DNA of 64,000 nt from Ramlibacter lithotrophicus (GCF_012184415.1 NZ_VTOX01000003.1:124001-188000), one strand, 5' to 3'; counted from the stretch's first letter, positions 56,175-64,000 are shown. The notes: a model not told the origin generated them from the letters alone. Numbers and translations: made by a program.

Positions 56175-57101
56175 TCAGCCGGCGCCGTGGGCCAGGAACT
56201 CCCAGAGCGCCTGGGCGGCGCCCTTGGACGGCTCCCTGGCGCTCGGGATCTGCCGGTAGGCGCGCACTTCCATGGTCATCTCCAGACCCGGCAGGTCAGG
56301 CGTGGCCGCGCTGACCAGCCGGTGCGCGTGGACGTCCTTCTCCACGGCGCTGTACGGCAGGAACGCAAGGCCGTGTCCTTCCAGCGCCATCACGCGCAGC
56401 CCCTCGGCCATGTCGGTCTCGTACACCCGCTCCAGGTGGATCGGGGTGCGCGACTGCCGCACGATGAGATCCGTGATGCGCCCCAGGTAGGCGCCGGGCC
56501 CGTAGCCGAGGTAAGGCACCGGCTGGCCGGGCCGTCCGGGCAGCTTGAACGCCGCCTGGCCGTCGGCGCCGCCCAGGCAATACGGCGCGAGCACCTCCTT
56601 GCCCAGCGTCACCATCTGGTAGCGCTCGGGATCGAGCTGCAGCGGCAGCGCGGCGTGGTGGTAGGCGATCAGCACGTCGCAGCCGCCCTCCACCAGCCGC
56701 ATCGCCGCGTCATGGACGTTCAGGGCGATCAGCCGGCTCTTGATCGGCCCGAACGGCTCGCGCAGGCGCGACACCCACTGCGGGAAGAACGTGAAGGCCA
56801 GCGTGTGCGGCACCGCGAAGTCGATGACGTCCTGGGCGGCGCTGGAATGGCCGCGCAGCATCGCGCGGGTGCTCTGCAGCGCCTGCAGCATCTCCATCGA
56901 CTGGGCATACAGCGTCTCGCCGGCCGGCGTGAGCCGCGTCGGGTACGAGCTGCGGTCCACCAGGTCGGTGCCGGCCCAGGCCTCCAGGGCCTGGATCCGC
57001 CGCGAAAACGCCGGCTGCGTCACGTGCCGCAATTGCGCCGAGCGGCTGAAACTGCGGGTTTCGGCGAGGCTCACGAAGTCCTCGAGCCATTTGGTTTCCA
57101 T
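56175..57101 (-). CDS. LysR-family regulator, HypT/YjiE-like
   Basis: 308 aa. Winged helix [32 protein letters not shown] (residues 2-35) strongly recalls E. coli HypT (YjiE), which responds to hypochlorite. The effector domain spans about 90-300. The methionines that sense oxidation in HypT cannot be matched by eye, so only the subgroup is proposed. An AATAAT box ends six bases before the ATG. Target genes unknown; pyrC is downstream on the same strand. Confidence 0.85.
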   Translation of the reverse strand: METKWLEDFVSLAETRSFSRSAQLRHVTQPAFSRRIQALEAWAGTDLVDRSSYPTRLTPAGETLYAQSMEMLQALQSTRAMLRGHSSAAQDVIDFAVPHTLAFTFFPQWVSRLREPFGPIKSRLIALNVHDAAMRLVEGGCDVLIAYHHAALPLQLDPERYQMVTLGKEVLAPYCLGGADGQAAFKLPGRPGQPVPYLGYGPGAYLGRITDLIVRQSRTPIHLERVYETDMAEGLRVMALEGHGLAFLPYSAVEKDVHAHRLVSAATPDLPGLEMTMEVRAYRQIPSAREPSKGAAQALWEFLAHGAG

Positions 57102-57107
57102 CCCGTG

Positions 57108-57113
57108 ATTATT
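57108..57113 (-). promoter_or_regulatory. Possible -10 box (AATAAT) of the HypT-like gene
   Basis: Ends 6 nt before ATG 57101. Confidence 0.35.
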
Positions 57114-57147
57114 GCCGCCGCTGCCGAGCTGGCACCCGCGCCGGCGT

Positions 57148-57843
57148 TCAGCAGCGCAAGAGGTCGGCCAGCGCGACGAGGTCGGTGGCGTGCACGTCGC
57201 AGCCCGGCTGCGGAGAAACGTCCTTGGGATGGCGCGGCCCGAACTCCAGCGGCCGCTCGACGTAGGCGGTGCGCAAGCCGCACGCACGGGCCGCCGCCAG
57301 GTCGTCATGATGCGCCGCCACCAGCATCACCTCCTGCGGCGCCACGCCGAACACCTTCGCCACGCCCAGGTAGGTGGCCGGGTCGGGCTTGTAGGCACGG
57401 AACACTTCGGCCGACAGGATGCAGTCCCAGGGCAGCCCCGCGCGCTTGGCCATCGCCGCCAGCAGGCCGAGGTTGCCGTTGGAGAGGCTGCAGATCATGT
57501 AGCGCGACTTGAGCCGCGTCAGCCCGGCTACCGAGTCGGGCCACGGATCGAGCCGGTGCCAGGCCCGGTTCAGGTGCTGCCTGGCCGCCTCGTCGAGGTG
57601 GTGGATCCCGAACCGCCGCAGCAGGTCGTCCAGGATCATCCGGTGCAGGTCGTCGATCAGTGTCCACCCGAGCTCCCCGGAGCGGACCCGCTGCATCGCC
57701 GGCTGGTAGCCGGCCCGCCAGGCCAGCGCGAACTCGTCGCCGTCCACGCCCAGCCCCATCGCATCCACCTCGCGGGCGATGCTGCCGTGCCAGTCGACGA
57801 CCGTGCCGAACACGTCGAAGGCCAGGACCTGCGGCAGTTTCAT
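57148..57843 (-). CDS. HAD hydrolase, haloacid dehalogenase type II-like
   Basis: 231 aa. Nucleophile Asp in LAFDVFGTVVDWHG, Ser/Asn motif ICSLSNGNLGLL, Lys in AEVFRAYKPDPATYLGVA, and Asp pair in VAAHHDDLAAARACGLRTAYVERP. This is the type II 2-haloacid dehalogenase pattern; the true substrate may be another small acid or phosphate ester. The ATG overlaps the preceding SnoaL-like gene (ATGA). Confidence 0.88.
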   Translation of the reverse strand: MKLPQVLAFDVFGTVVDWHGSIAREVDAMGLGVDGDEFALAWRAGYQPAMQRVRSGELGWTLIDDLHRMILDDLLRRFGIHHLDEAARQHLNRAWHRLDPWPDSVAGLTRLKSRYMICSLSNGNLGLLAAMAKRAGLPWDCILSAEVFRAYKPDPATYLGVAKVFGVAPQEVMLVAAHHDDLAAARACGLRTAYVERPLEFGPRHPKDVSPQPGCDVHATDLVALADLLRC

Positions 57844-58289
57844 GCGGCCTCCGCGGCCGGGGGCGGCGTGACGCTGGGCATGCTGTGCCACCAGAGGCGG
57901 CACTCGCGGCAGGTGTCGCCCTCGAACCGCGCCTGCAGCACGCCGTCCAGCACCATCCAGGGCAGCGGGTCGCCGGGCTGGTGGGCGACCAGGTTGGTGC
58001 CGCTCGAGGCCGCCCAGATCCGGAACAGCTCCTCGGAGGCGACGCGGTACGTCACGTGCCAATGCGCGATGCCGCTGCCGGGCGCGCTCGCGAGGACGTC
58101 GTAGCGCACGGTGACGTCCTCCTGCAGCTGGACCCGCCGCCAGTAGCCGGCCAGCTGCTCGTGCCCGCGCTGCTCGGCGAACGGCGTGTTGCGGTACACG
58201 CCGTCCGGCGCGAACAAGGCGCAGAACAGCGCCGGGTCACGCCGTTCCCACGCCACCCGGTAGCCTTGCATGAAGCGGTCGATGTCCAT
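57840..58289 (-). CDS. SnoaL/NTF2-like protein
   Basis: 149 aa cone-shaped alpha+beta fold: MDIDRFMQGYRVAWERRDP, ALFAPDGVYRNTPF, then HWHVTYRV and RECRLWWHSM. Ligand or reaction unknown. AAGGAG lies five bases before the ATG. It overlaps the HAD gene at its end. Confidence 0.8.
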   Translation of the reverse strand: MDIDRFMQGYRVAWERRDPALFCALFAPDGVYRNTPFAEQRGHEQLAGYWRRVQLQEDVTVRYDVLASAPGSGIAHWHVTYRVASEELFRIWAASSGTNLVAHQPGDPLPWMVLDGVLQARFEGDTCRECRLWWHSMPSVTPPPAAEAA

Positions 58290-58312
58290 ACGGTCTCCTT
58301 CTTGCCCGGACC

Positions 58313-58723
58313 TCACCCGGCCGGGCCCTTCAACTCCACGACGTTGCCCTCGGGATCGGTGACATAGACCGACGGTCCACGGCCTTCCGCCCCGAAGCGC
58401 ATCTCCACCGGCCCGGCCTCGACGCCGTGCGCCCGCAGTTCGCTGCGGATCGCCTCGCCATCGAACGGCTCCACCCGCAGGCAGAAATGATCGAGGTTGC
58501 GCCCTTCGGGGCCCGGGCTCGCCCCACCCTTGCGGCCGATCGGCCCGTCGACCGGCACCAGGTCGATCATGGAGCGGCCGGCGCGCAACTGCACCAGCCC
58601 CAGTTCGTCGCGGCGCCGCTCGACGGTGCAGCCGAGCACGTCGCAGTAGAAGCGCAGCATGCGCTCCAGCTCGGCCACGCGCAGGACCAGGTGGTCGAGT
58701 TCCCGGATCCGGATCCCGGTCAT
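58313..58723 (-). CDS. VOC (glyoxalase/dioxygenase superfamily) protein
   Basis: 136 aa with two beta-alpha-beta-beta-beta modules: IRELDHLVLRVAELERMLRFYCDVLG and RNLDHFCLRVEPF..YVTDPEGNVVELKGP. Metal ligands are probably the two His and the final Glu. Substrate unknown. An upstream in-frame ATG would add 13 residues without conservation, so ATG 58723 is preferred. Confidence 0.83.
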   Translation of the reverse strand: MTGIRIRELDHLVLRVAELERMLRFYCDVLGCTVERRRDELGLVQLRAGRSMIDLVPVDGPIGRKGGASPGPEGRNLDHFCLRVEPFDGEAIRSELRAHGVEAGPVEMRFGAEGRGPSVYVTDPEGNVVELKGPAG

Positions 58724-58725
58724 GG

Positions 58726-59394
58726 TCAGGCTTCGCCGCTCAGGCGCGGTGCGAGCGTCCACGCCGCGCCGGCCGCTTCGAGTTCATGCAGCCTGCGCCG
58801 CAGCCAGTAACCGTGCTCGAACCCGGCCACCGCCACCACGCGCCGGCCGGGGTGCGCCTGCGCGGTGCGGACGATGGTCTGCGCGAAACACTCGTTCCAG
58901 CGGTCCCACGAGTCCCGGTAGGCGGGACCGAACATGTCGTTCTCGCGCGCGTGCTTTTCCTCGACCACGCGGTCGCTGCGCGCCGAGTTCACGGCCGCCG
59001 GCGAGTCCCAGGAGCGCAGCAGCTCGTCGAACAGTTCCCGCACGCCGCGCTCGTACGCCGCGTGCCGCTCGGGCCACGCCTGCCGGAAGCGCTGCTCCGC
59101 CTCCAGGCCGTGCGTCACGAACTCTTCCCACAGGGCCTCGTCCGGTTCCATGGCCACCGCCGGGATGCCGCGCCGCGCCAGATAAGGGAAGACGCTGTGC
59201 TGGTACTCCTGCTTGACCACCTGCGGCCGGCGCTCGCGCAAGGCACGCTCGGTGAGTTCCAGCACGAGCACGTCCGGACCGAGGTCGTCGAGCACGCCCG
59301 TGAGCGCATCGAACCCGTAGCCCGGCGCCGCCGCATGGTACTGGTGCAGCGTTGGCACGACGTGGATGATGGCTTTCGCCGGCGCGATGGTCAC
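58726..59394 (-). CDS. Hypothetical protein, 222 aa
   Basis: Not recognised with certainty. Residues 1-60 (IIHVVPTLHQYH, PDVLVLELTERALRER) and EWLRRRLHELEA-type helices recall the TraB/ChaN-like fold, where a His near the N-terminus and an acidic residue after the second strand are conserved. This is weak. GTG start overlapping the stop of the small gene upstream (GTGA). The end lies two bases before the VOC gene. Confidence 0.62.
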   Translation of the reverse strand: MTIAPAKAIIHVVPTLHQYHAAAPGYGFDALTGVLDDLGPDVLVLELTERALRERRPQVVKQEYQHSVFPYLARRGIPAVAMEPDEALWEEFVTHGLEAEQRFRQAWPERHAAYERGVRELFDELLRSWDSPAAVNSARSDRVVEEKHARENDMFGPAYRDSWDRWNECFAQTIVRTAQAHPGRRVVAVAGFEHGYWLRRRLHELEAAGAAWTLAPRLSGEA

Positions 59395-59600
59395 CCTCGG
59401 TCCCCTTTGCCGGCGGCAACCGCCTTGAAGAACGTGCAGCAGAAGACACCGCCGCCCGGGGCGGTACGCTCCAGGCCGGCAATGCCGCGATCGAACGCGT
59501 CCGGCGTGGCCAGTTCGGCCGCGATCGCCGCGTCGCGCCCGGCGCGGGCCGTGGCCGTGAACGTGGTGCCGGCGTGGCCGTTGCCGCAAGGCTCCCTCAT
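59391..59600 (-). CDS. Small hypothetical protein, 69 aa
   Basis: Contains three cysteines in two clusters (EPCGNG and VFCCTFF). No signal peptide. Coupled by GTGA overlap to the next gene and nine bases from the previous one, which suggests it is translated in this operon. Function unknown. Confidence 0.5.
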   Translation of the reverse strand: MREPCGNGHAGTTFTATARAGRDAAIAAELATPDAFDRGIAGLERTAPGGGVFCCTFFKAVAAGKGDRG

Positions 59601-59609
59601 GGCAGGGCT

Positions 59610-60068
59610 TCACGCATGGCTGTCGGCCAGGATGGCGACCGCGAGTTCGGTGGCCCGCCCCGTGTAGCCCAGGCAGCGCTCGCCCAGCCGCTGTGCGCGG
59701 AAGGCGGCCTGCCCTTCGGGGGTGGCGATGTCGCAGCCGAGCAGCGCGTCGCAATCGCGCGCGCCGAACTCCGCCTCGAACTGCCGGATCAACCGCTGCG
59801 CCGCGTCGTAGGCAGGCTGTACCGGCTCCCCGGGGTGGTGGCGCCCCAGCGCGAGGCTCACGCCCATGATCGCGCCCGTCAGCGCGCCACAGGTGCCGCA
59901 AGTGCGCGCCATCCCGCTGCAGAACGCCGTGGCCGCCTTCGGCAGCACGTCGCTCTCGATGCCCTGGACGCGCGCCAGCGCGAGCACCACGCTCTCGGCG
60001 CAATAGAGGCCGCGGCGGAAGGATTCCTCGGCCCATTGCCTGGCCTGAATCGCCGGGTCGTGCGTCAT
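59610..60068 (-). CDS. C_GCAxxG_C_C-family protein
   Basis: 152 aa. Characteristic cysteine pattern: LYCAES, FCSGMARTCGTCGALTGAIMG, RDCDALLGCD and CLGYTG. Family members are proposed redox proteins of unknown function. Its ATG overlaps the stop of the upstream GFA-family gene. Confidence 0.85.
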   Translation of the reverse strand: MTHDPAIQARQWAEESFRRGLYCAESVVLALARVQGIESDVLPKAATAFCSGMARTCGTCGALTGAIMGVSLALGRHHPGEPVQPAYDAAQRLIRQFEAEFGARDCDALLGCDIATPEGQAAFRAQRLGERCLGYTGRATELAVAILADSHA

Positions 60069-60589
60069 CGCTGCTCCTCCTTACGGGCGGCCTGCCAGGC
60101 CCGGATGGCCGGCACCAGCCGCTCGAACCGTGCGATGCTCGCGTACGGCCAGTAATCCTCGCGCCGGTAGTACTCGGGCACCGCGGGCACGCCGGCCGGC
60201 AGCACCACCCACGGCTGCCTCGTCGACGTGAAGATGTGGATGTCGGGCGGCAGCACGTCGGGTGTGTCCAGCGTGCCGACCCGCACGAATTTCAGGAGTG
60301 GGCCGGAACCGGCGTAATGGCTCCACAGCGCCACCCGGCAGCGCACGCAGCGGGCGATCTGCTGCCCCAGCCCGCTGGCCGACGGTGTGTCGACCAGCTC
60401 GGGCTCAGGGCCGGCAGCGACGACGCGATCGGCTTCGATCACCGCGTTCAGCGCGAACGCGGAACCGCTCTCGCGCTGGCACCACCGGCAGTGGCAGCAG
60501 TGCACGACGAGCGGCGCCGTTCGGAGGCGGTAGCGCACGTGCCGGCAATCGCAGCCGCCTTCCAGGGGAAACTCCGGTGTCGTCGTCAT
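60065..60589 (-). CDS. GFA/CENP-V-family zinc protein, copy 1
   Basis: 174 aa. Zinc ligands in GGCDCRHVRYRL, HCCHCRWCQRESGSAF and QIARCVRCRVALWSHY. Glutathione-dependent formaldehyde-activating-type fold; actual activity unknown. GGAG lies eight bases before the ATG. Overlaps the C_GCAxxG_C_C gene. Confidence 0.85.
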   Translation of the reverse strand: MTTTPEFPLEGGCDCRHVRYRLRTAPLVVHCCHCRWCQRESGSAFALNAVIEADRVVAAGPEPELVDTPSASGLGQQIARCVRCRVALWSHYAGSGPLLKFVRVGTLDTPDVLPPDIHIFTSTRQPWVVLPAGVPAVPEYYRREDYWPYASIARFERLVPAIRAWQAARKEEQR

Positions 60590-60694
60590 CGCCTGCTCCG
60601 TCAGCCCCGCGGGAATGGCCGCTATTGTGCCGCCGCGCCGCGATGCTGGATGCCGCTGTGCGGAGCAACGCCCCCGGAGGTGTATTCGAGACGC

Positions 60695-61108
60695 TCAGCC
60701 CGGCCCGGCGTCCGGATCGGCCTTCTTCGGCAGGTCGTCGGCCAGATGCACCCACGGCACGCGGGTATCGTAGTACGCGTGCGCCTGCGGCTCGCGATCG
60801 AGGGGTGTGGCGAACAGCGCCCGGGCGATGTGCAGTTCGCCCGGCCACCGGCCGCTGCGGAAGAACATCGGGCTGCCGCAGCGCGAGCAGAATCCGCGCT
60901 CCCCGCCCGGCGGCTGGCCGAACCAGCGCAAGGTGCCGGACGCGTCGTCGATGACCGCTTCGTCGGCCGCCACGCCGACCCAGGTGACGAAGGCCGCGCC
61001 GTGCGCGCGGCGGCAGCGCGTGCAGTGGCAATGCGCCACCCACTTGCTCGGCAGCCGGGCGCTGAAGGAAACGCCGCCGCACAGGCAGGTGCCGGACGCG
61101 GTGTTCAT
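60695..61108 (-). CDS. GFA/CENP-V-family zinc protein, copy 2
   Basis: 137 aa. GTCLCGGVSFSARLP, HCHCTRCRRAHGAAFVTWVG, and RGFCSRCGSPMFFRSG carry the zinc cysteines. GGAGG lies four bases before the ATG. Sequence outside the motifs differs from copies 1 and 3, so they are not recent duplicates. Confidence 0.87.
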   Translation of the reverse strand: MNTASGTCLCGGVSFSARLPSKWVAHCHCTRCRRAHGAAFVTWVGVAADEAVIDDASGTLRWFGQPPGGERGFCSRCGSPMFFRSGRWPGELHIARALFATPLDREPQAHAYYDTRVPWVHLADDLPKKADPDAGPG

Positions 61109-61138
61109 GCGGCCTCCACGAGCACGGTGGGCTGGCGG

Positions 61139-61435
61139 TCAGGGATCCTTGTGGCGCACGCGGGCGAAGGCTTCGATGTCCTGGATCTCGGTCGGCGTTT
61201 CGTCCTCGTGGCGATAGAGCTTCACCGACGGATGGATCGACTGCATCCTGCTGTCGAGAACCGCCACCGAGTCCTCCCAGAGGGCCCAGTCGGTATGCTC
61301 GCTGCCCTCGGTGACCTCCAGCGAGCTGGGCTCGGGCGGCAGGTGGGCGATGGCCGCCTGGCGGGCCGGCCGGCGCTTGGACCCCTTCGGCCGCGCCACC
61401 GGCGCCGGCGTTCGCTTGAAAAGACCAAAAAACAT
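61139..61435 (-). CDS. Hypothetical protein, 98 aa
   Basis: Starts MFFGLFKRTPAPVARPKGSK, then an acidic body (SLEVTEGSEHTDWALWEDSV, HEDETPTEIQDIEAF). No signal peptide or known motif. The ATG at 61435 is preferred over an upstream codon because the extra residues are Gly/Arg-rich. Function unknown. Confidence 0.55.
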   Translation of the reverse strand: MFFGLFKRTPAPVARPKGSKRRPARQAAIAHLPPEPSSLEVTEGSEHTDWALWEDSVAVLDSRMQSIHPSVKLYRHEDETPTEIQDIEAFARVRHKDP

Positions 61436-61640
61436 CACCGGCTCCCCAATTTGAATGCGGCCGTGACCGCAACGCCCCGCCACCCGTCGATAGGAAATTT
61501 ACCTAAGGGTGTCGCGGTATTTTCCGCCTGCCCGAGAACGTCATCATGCTAGGGTATACGCGGAAAGTCCGCTGGACAAGCCGGCAGCGCCGACTTCCTG
61601 GCGCCGGCGCGGCATCGCCGCAACACGCCGGCGGCCGGCG

Positions 61641-61661
61641 AAAAGCACCCTGGGAGGGTGC
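61641..61661 (-). terminator. Probable terminator after GFA copy 3
   Basis: GCACCCT-CCC-AGGGTGC followed by TTTT on the minus strand, 24 bases past the stop at 61685. The rest of the 61436-61684 gap contains the near-palindrome AGGAAATTTACCT (about 61491-61503) and no gene that I can support. Confidence 0.65.
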
Positions 61662-61684
61662 GCCGGCGCCCATGCCTACGGTGC

Positions 61685-62056
61685 CTACGGGCCGCCGACC
61701 AGGCTCTGGGCTGCCCCGTCCCCCATGGCCACCGGACCGAGCGCCCCTGGGTCGACGCCTTCGATGCAGGCCACGTTGAAGCCGTATTCGGTCGGCTTGC
61801 TGCGCCGTTGATGGTGGGTGTAGATGCCGCAGGCGCTGCAGAAGTAGTGCCTCGCCCGGCGCGTGTTCCACTGGTACAGCGCCAGCTTGTCCTCGCCCCG
61901 CACGATGCGCAGGCGCTCCAGCGGCACGCTGGCCATCACGGCGCCCTTGCGGCGGCAGAGCGAGCAGTTGCAGCGGCGCAGGTTCTCGAAGCCGTCCTCC
62001 AGGTCGACTTCGAACACGACGGCGCCGCAGTGGCATGAACCGGTTCTCGTTTCCAT
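61685..62056 (-). CDS. GFA/CENP-V-family zinc protein, copy 3
   Basis: 123 aa. GSCHCGAVVFEVDLEDG, RRCNCSLCRRKGAVMAS, and HYFCSACGIYTHHQRR give the usual seven cysteines; the ending includes YGFNVACIEGVD, typical of the family. GGGAGG lies just before the ATG. Third such gene within two kilobases. Confidence 0.88.
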   Translation of the reverse strand: METRTGSCHCGAVVFEVDLEDGFENLRRCNCSLCRRKGAVMASVPLERLRIVRGEDKLALYQWNTRRARHYFCSACGIYTHHQRRSKPTEYGFNVACIEGVDPGALGPVAMGDGAAQSLVGGP

Positions 62057-62142
62057 GGACCTCCCTCGGCGTCGCGGTGGCATGAACACCATGCCGATGT
62101 TGTCGATGGCGAAGCGCCGCGGTCCGCCGGCGACGCGATCGG

Positions 62143-62595
62143 TCAGAACCGAGGGGAGATCGCCGCCACCACGGTCGCCACGCCGAGCGCCAGGTTGACC
62201 GCCACCAGCTGCCGGATGCGGTTGAGCGTCGTGCCCGCCGCCGGCCAGGCCGCCGCCTCGCAGTGTTCGCGCAGTTCCGGATACAGGATCCCGTACACGT
62301 AGGCGAACACCGCCGCCATCACGAATCCCAGGGTCATCATGATGTGCCAGCCGACGGGCGCGTTGCGCGCACCGCTTTCCATGTACATGCCCAGCCCGGT
62401 GGCCAGGATCAGCACCGCCGCCGCCGCGGTGTACTTCAGGAAGCGCTCGAACGTCGCCGCCCACAGCGGCAGGCGCTGTTGCGGCTGGAGCACCTGCGCC
62501 GCCGCCGGCCTCAGGCAGAAATATGCGAAGAACATGCCGCCCACCCAGGCCATGGCGGCCAGGAGGTGAACGAGGACCGAGAGCTGTCGCAACAT
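62143..62595 (-). CDS. CopD-like integral membrane protein
   Basis: 150 aa, four predicted membrane helices (about 5-25, 50-72, 85-105, 125-148). LVHLLAAMAWVGGMFFAYF is the CopD-type first helix with His and Trp. Likely an inner-membrane protein; a role in copper handling is known only for larger relatives and is not shown here. Confidence 0.75.
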   Translation of the reverse strand: MLRQLSVLVHLLAAMAWVGGMFFAYFCLRPAAAQVLQPQQRLPLWAATFERFLKYTAAAAVLILATGLGMYMESGARNAPVGWHIMMTLGFVMAAVFAYVYGILYPELREHCEAAAWPAAGTTLNRIRQLVAVNLALGVATVVAAISPRF

Positions 62596-62652
62596 GGAGA
62601 AAACGCTTTCGATGGCAGCAAAGCCGCGAGTGTGACAGGAGCGGGCGAGCGC

Positions 62653-63060
62653 CTAACGGAACAGCAGGGCCCACGTCCAGAAGGCGCCGATCGCCATCTG
62701 CACCGCGAACGCGGAAAAGCGCGCCGTGACGGCCGCGGGGCTCAGCGACGCGAGGTGGATGCTCGACTGGACGACCCGCGCCGCCAGCAGCCACGGCGCC
62801 AGCGGATCGGTGATCCCGGCCCGGCCGGTGACGAGCGCCACGACAAGCAGGCCGCCGAAGACGGGGAGGCTCTCCAGGCAGTTGGCGTGCGCCCGCGCCA
62901 GCCGCTGCATGAACGGCGACAGGTTGGCGTTGTCCGGCTGGAACGCATTGGCCGCCATCCGGCCCGTGACCACCAGGCGCGACCGCAGGACTTCCATCAC
63001 CACCAGCAGCAGGAGCGTCCAGGCGATGAACAGCGTCAGGACCAGGGCCGATGCGGTCAT
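62653..63060 (-). CDS. MAPEG-family membrane protein
   Basis: 135 aa, four hydrophobic helices. The second motif RLARAHANCLESLPVFGGLLVVA matches the MAPEG consensus (R..RAH.N..E..P.F). Substrate unknown. Its ATG overlaps the DUF1653 gene stop. Confidence 0.85.
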   Translation of the reverse strand: MTASALVLTLFIAWTLLLLVVMEVLRSRLVVTGRMAANAFQPDNANLSPFMQRLARAHANCLESLPVFGGLLVVALVTGRAGITDPLAPWLLAARVVQSSIHLASLSPAAVTARFSAFAVQMAIGAFWTWALLFR

Positions 63061-63302
63061 GGCTCACGCTCCGGGCCGATCCGGCTGAACCTCGGCTGCC
63101 ACCGGCCGCCCACTTCCACCTGGCCGAAGAACATGGCGTGCGGGCGCACCCACCAGCCCGAACCGGCGTGCAAGGGCCGGTACACCACCAGCGGTTCCAG
63201 CGTCTCGCTGTGGCGCGCCACGGCCACGACCTCGTATTCGCCGCCCTTGTAGTGGCGGTAGCGGCCCAGGGGCGTGGGCGGCAATGCAGGCAGGTCGCTC
63301 AT
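63057..63302 (-). CDS. DUF1653 domain protein
   Basis: 81 aa. GRYRHYKGGEYEVVAVARHSETLEPLVVYR followed by GWWVRPHAMFFGQVEVGG, which is the DUF1653 pattern across nearly the whole protein. ATG 63302 gives the usual length. Function unknown. Confidence 0.85.
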   Translation of the reverse strand: MSDLPALPPTPLGRYRHYKGGEYEVVAVARHSETLEPLVVYRPLHAGSGWWVRPHAMFFGQVEVGGRWQPRFSRIGPEREP

Positions 63303-63365
63303 GGGAGCTGCACTATGCCCGCCCGGCGCGATGACCGCAATGCCCTGGCGCATGCTCCCGTGGTC

Positions 63366-63737
63366 TCAGCCGCCGACCCCGCCCCGCTCCACCGTGCGGC
63401 CCTTGAAGGACGGATCGCGCACGCACTGGTCGACCGTGTCGCTCCTGGTGCCGCTGCGGACCATCACCTCGCACATGCGTTTCTTGTAGTGGCTGTTGCT
63501 GGCACACGCGCTGCGCCAGCGGCGCTTGCCCTCCTGCTCGATGCACGAGGAGGCGGCGATCTCGTCGTCGGTCTCCAGCGTCAGCATGCAATAGTCGACG
63601 ATCCAGTGGAGCGGCTCGCCAAGCACGGGGCAGCGGCCCGCCGCCACGGCGGCAGCCGGCGATGCGAGCAGCGCCCAGGCCAGCACGGTTGCGGCCGTGG
63701 TCGTGGCATGGGCCGCCACTGCACCGAAGCTCGTCAC
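63366..63737 (-). CDS. Secreted hypothetical protein, Cys-rich (123 aa)
   Basis: Likely signal peptide (hydrophobic run about 13-32, cut after AAAVAA). Five cysteines in the mature part plus basic SACASNSHYKKRMC, suggesting a disulfide-bonded periplasmic protein. Not recognised. The stop of the next upstream gene overlaps its start (ATGA). Confidence 0.62.
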   Translation of the reverse strand: MTSFGAVAAHATTTAATVLAWALLASPAAAVAAGRCPVLGEPLHWIVDYCMLTLETDDEIAASSCIEQEGKRRWRSACASNSHYKKRMCEVMVRSGTRSDTVDQCVRDPSFKGRTVERGGVGG

Positions 63738-63952
63738 CCGATCCGGCGCACATCGCCGCTGCCCGGCCTGGCGCTCTCGTGGAAGAGGTCGAACAGGTAC
63801 TGCTCCAGTTCATCGTCGCCGATGAAATCCGGCACGACGAACCCGGCCGGGCTGCGCTTGCCGTCCGCGCCGACCGACCAGGCCTGCCAGATGCCGGCCA
63901 CGCGCTGGATCACATAGATGTGGCCGAAGACGTTGAAGCGGTGCGATTCCAT
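63734..63952 (-). CDS. Small hypothetical protein, 72 aa
   Basis: Compact protein: FNVFGHIYVIQRVAGIWQAW, VGADGKRSPAGFVVPDFI, EQYLFDLFHESARP. It looks like a conserved small family, but I cannot name it with confidence. Overlaps the secreted protein gene by four bases. Confidence 0.65.
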   Translation of the reverse strand: MESHRFNVFGHIYVIQRVAGIWQAWSVGADGKRSPAGFVVPDFIGDDELEQYLFDLFHESARPGSGDVRRIG

Positions 63953-63981
63953 GACGAGCGGGCTCGCGCGGGGCGGGCGAA

Positions 63982-64000
63982 CTAGCGCTTGCTGCCGCCG
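63982..64000 (-). CDS. 3' end of a gene running off the window (GGSKR-stop)
   Basis: On the minus strand the last six codons read Gly-Gly-Ser-Lys-Arg-stop. Position 29 bases before the next minus-strand gene fits the end of an upstream operon member, but five codons cannot prove it. Confidence 0.3.

Noticed and set aside
61509..61811. Plus-strand small ORF in the gap before GFA copy 3
   Set aside because: Arg/Pro-rich, overlaps a real gene antisense and contains the terminator hairpin; no ribosome site.

Overview
The window is GC-rich chromosomal DNA from a betaproteobacterium, most likely Burkholderiales, family Comamonadaceae (inferred from gene content, gene order and codon use, not from a database search). 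The evidence is a complete dcw cell-division/cell-wall cluster in the classical order, a DksA of the Cys-poor betaproteobacterial type, a linked hslVU / STAS protein / dksA / xerC / dapF block, and a gene for RNase P RNA. It is mostly core genome. No transposase, prophage, CRISPR array or tRNA was seen.

Bases 1-13460: the 3' end of mpl; a hypothetical gene; aroG (DAHP synthase) preceded by an aromatic-rich leader peptide and an attenuator; tldD; a REC-cyclase gene coupled to rodA; then, rightwards, a YqiA-like hydrolase and a tight run RNase II-like nuclease / TonB-like protein / aroE / mtgA / ruvC. Bases 13500-17265: a decaheme OmcA/MtrC-type lipoprotein cytochrome divergent from a LysR regulator.

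Bases 17198-35774 (leftward): mraZ-rsmH-ftsL-ftsI-murE-murF-mraY-murD-ftsW-murG-murC-ddl-ftsQ-ftsA-ftsZ-lpxC plus a small membrane protein. Nearly every junction from rsmH to ftsQ is an ATGA/TGATG overlap. It is driven from a promoter with four 10-bp-spaced MraZ-type boxes. Three junctions are disturbed by repeats: murG-murC (71-bp tandem repeat with mini-ORFs), ftsW-murG (palindromic repeat inside murG) and ftsA-ftsZ (inverted repeats and a small ORF).

Bases 36019-46041 (leftward): hslU, hslV, a STAS-domain protein, dksA with a histone-like extension, a His-rich CobW GTPase, rlmI, xerC, a DUF484 gene and dapF. Bases 46103-52173 (rightward): a carboxymuconolactone decarboxylase-like protein, a Nudix-metallo-beta-lactamase fusion, an RsuA-like protein lacking the catalytic Asp, cysK and an FAD oxidoreductase, with rnpB on the opposite strand. 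Bases 52181-64000 (leftward): a YXWGXW lipoprotein, htpX, DUF3025, a NYN protein, pyrC, a HypT-like LysR regulator, and a run of small accessory enzymes (HAD, SnoaL-like, VOC, three GFA-family proteins, a C_GCAxxG_C_C protein, CopD-like, MAPEG, DUF1653 and small hypotheticals).

The most notable signals are the aro leader peptide/attenuator, the tandem mini-ORFs before murC, and a recurrent -10-like hexamer 5-7 nt upstream of eleven start codons that lack a Shine-Dalgarno sequence, which suggests leaderless transcripts. No gap longer than 300 bases lacks a gene or RNA.
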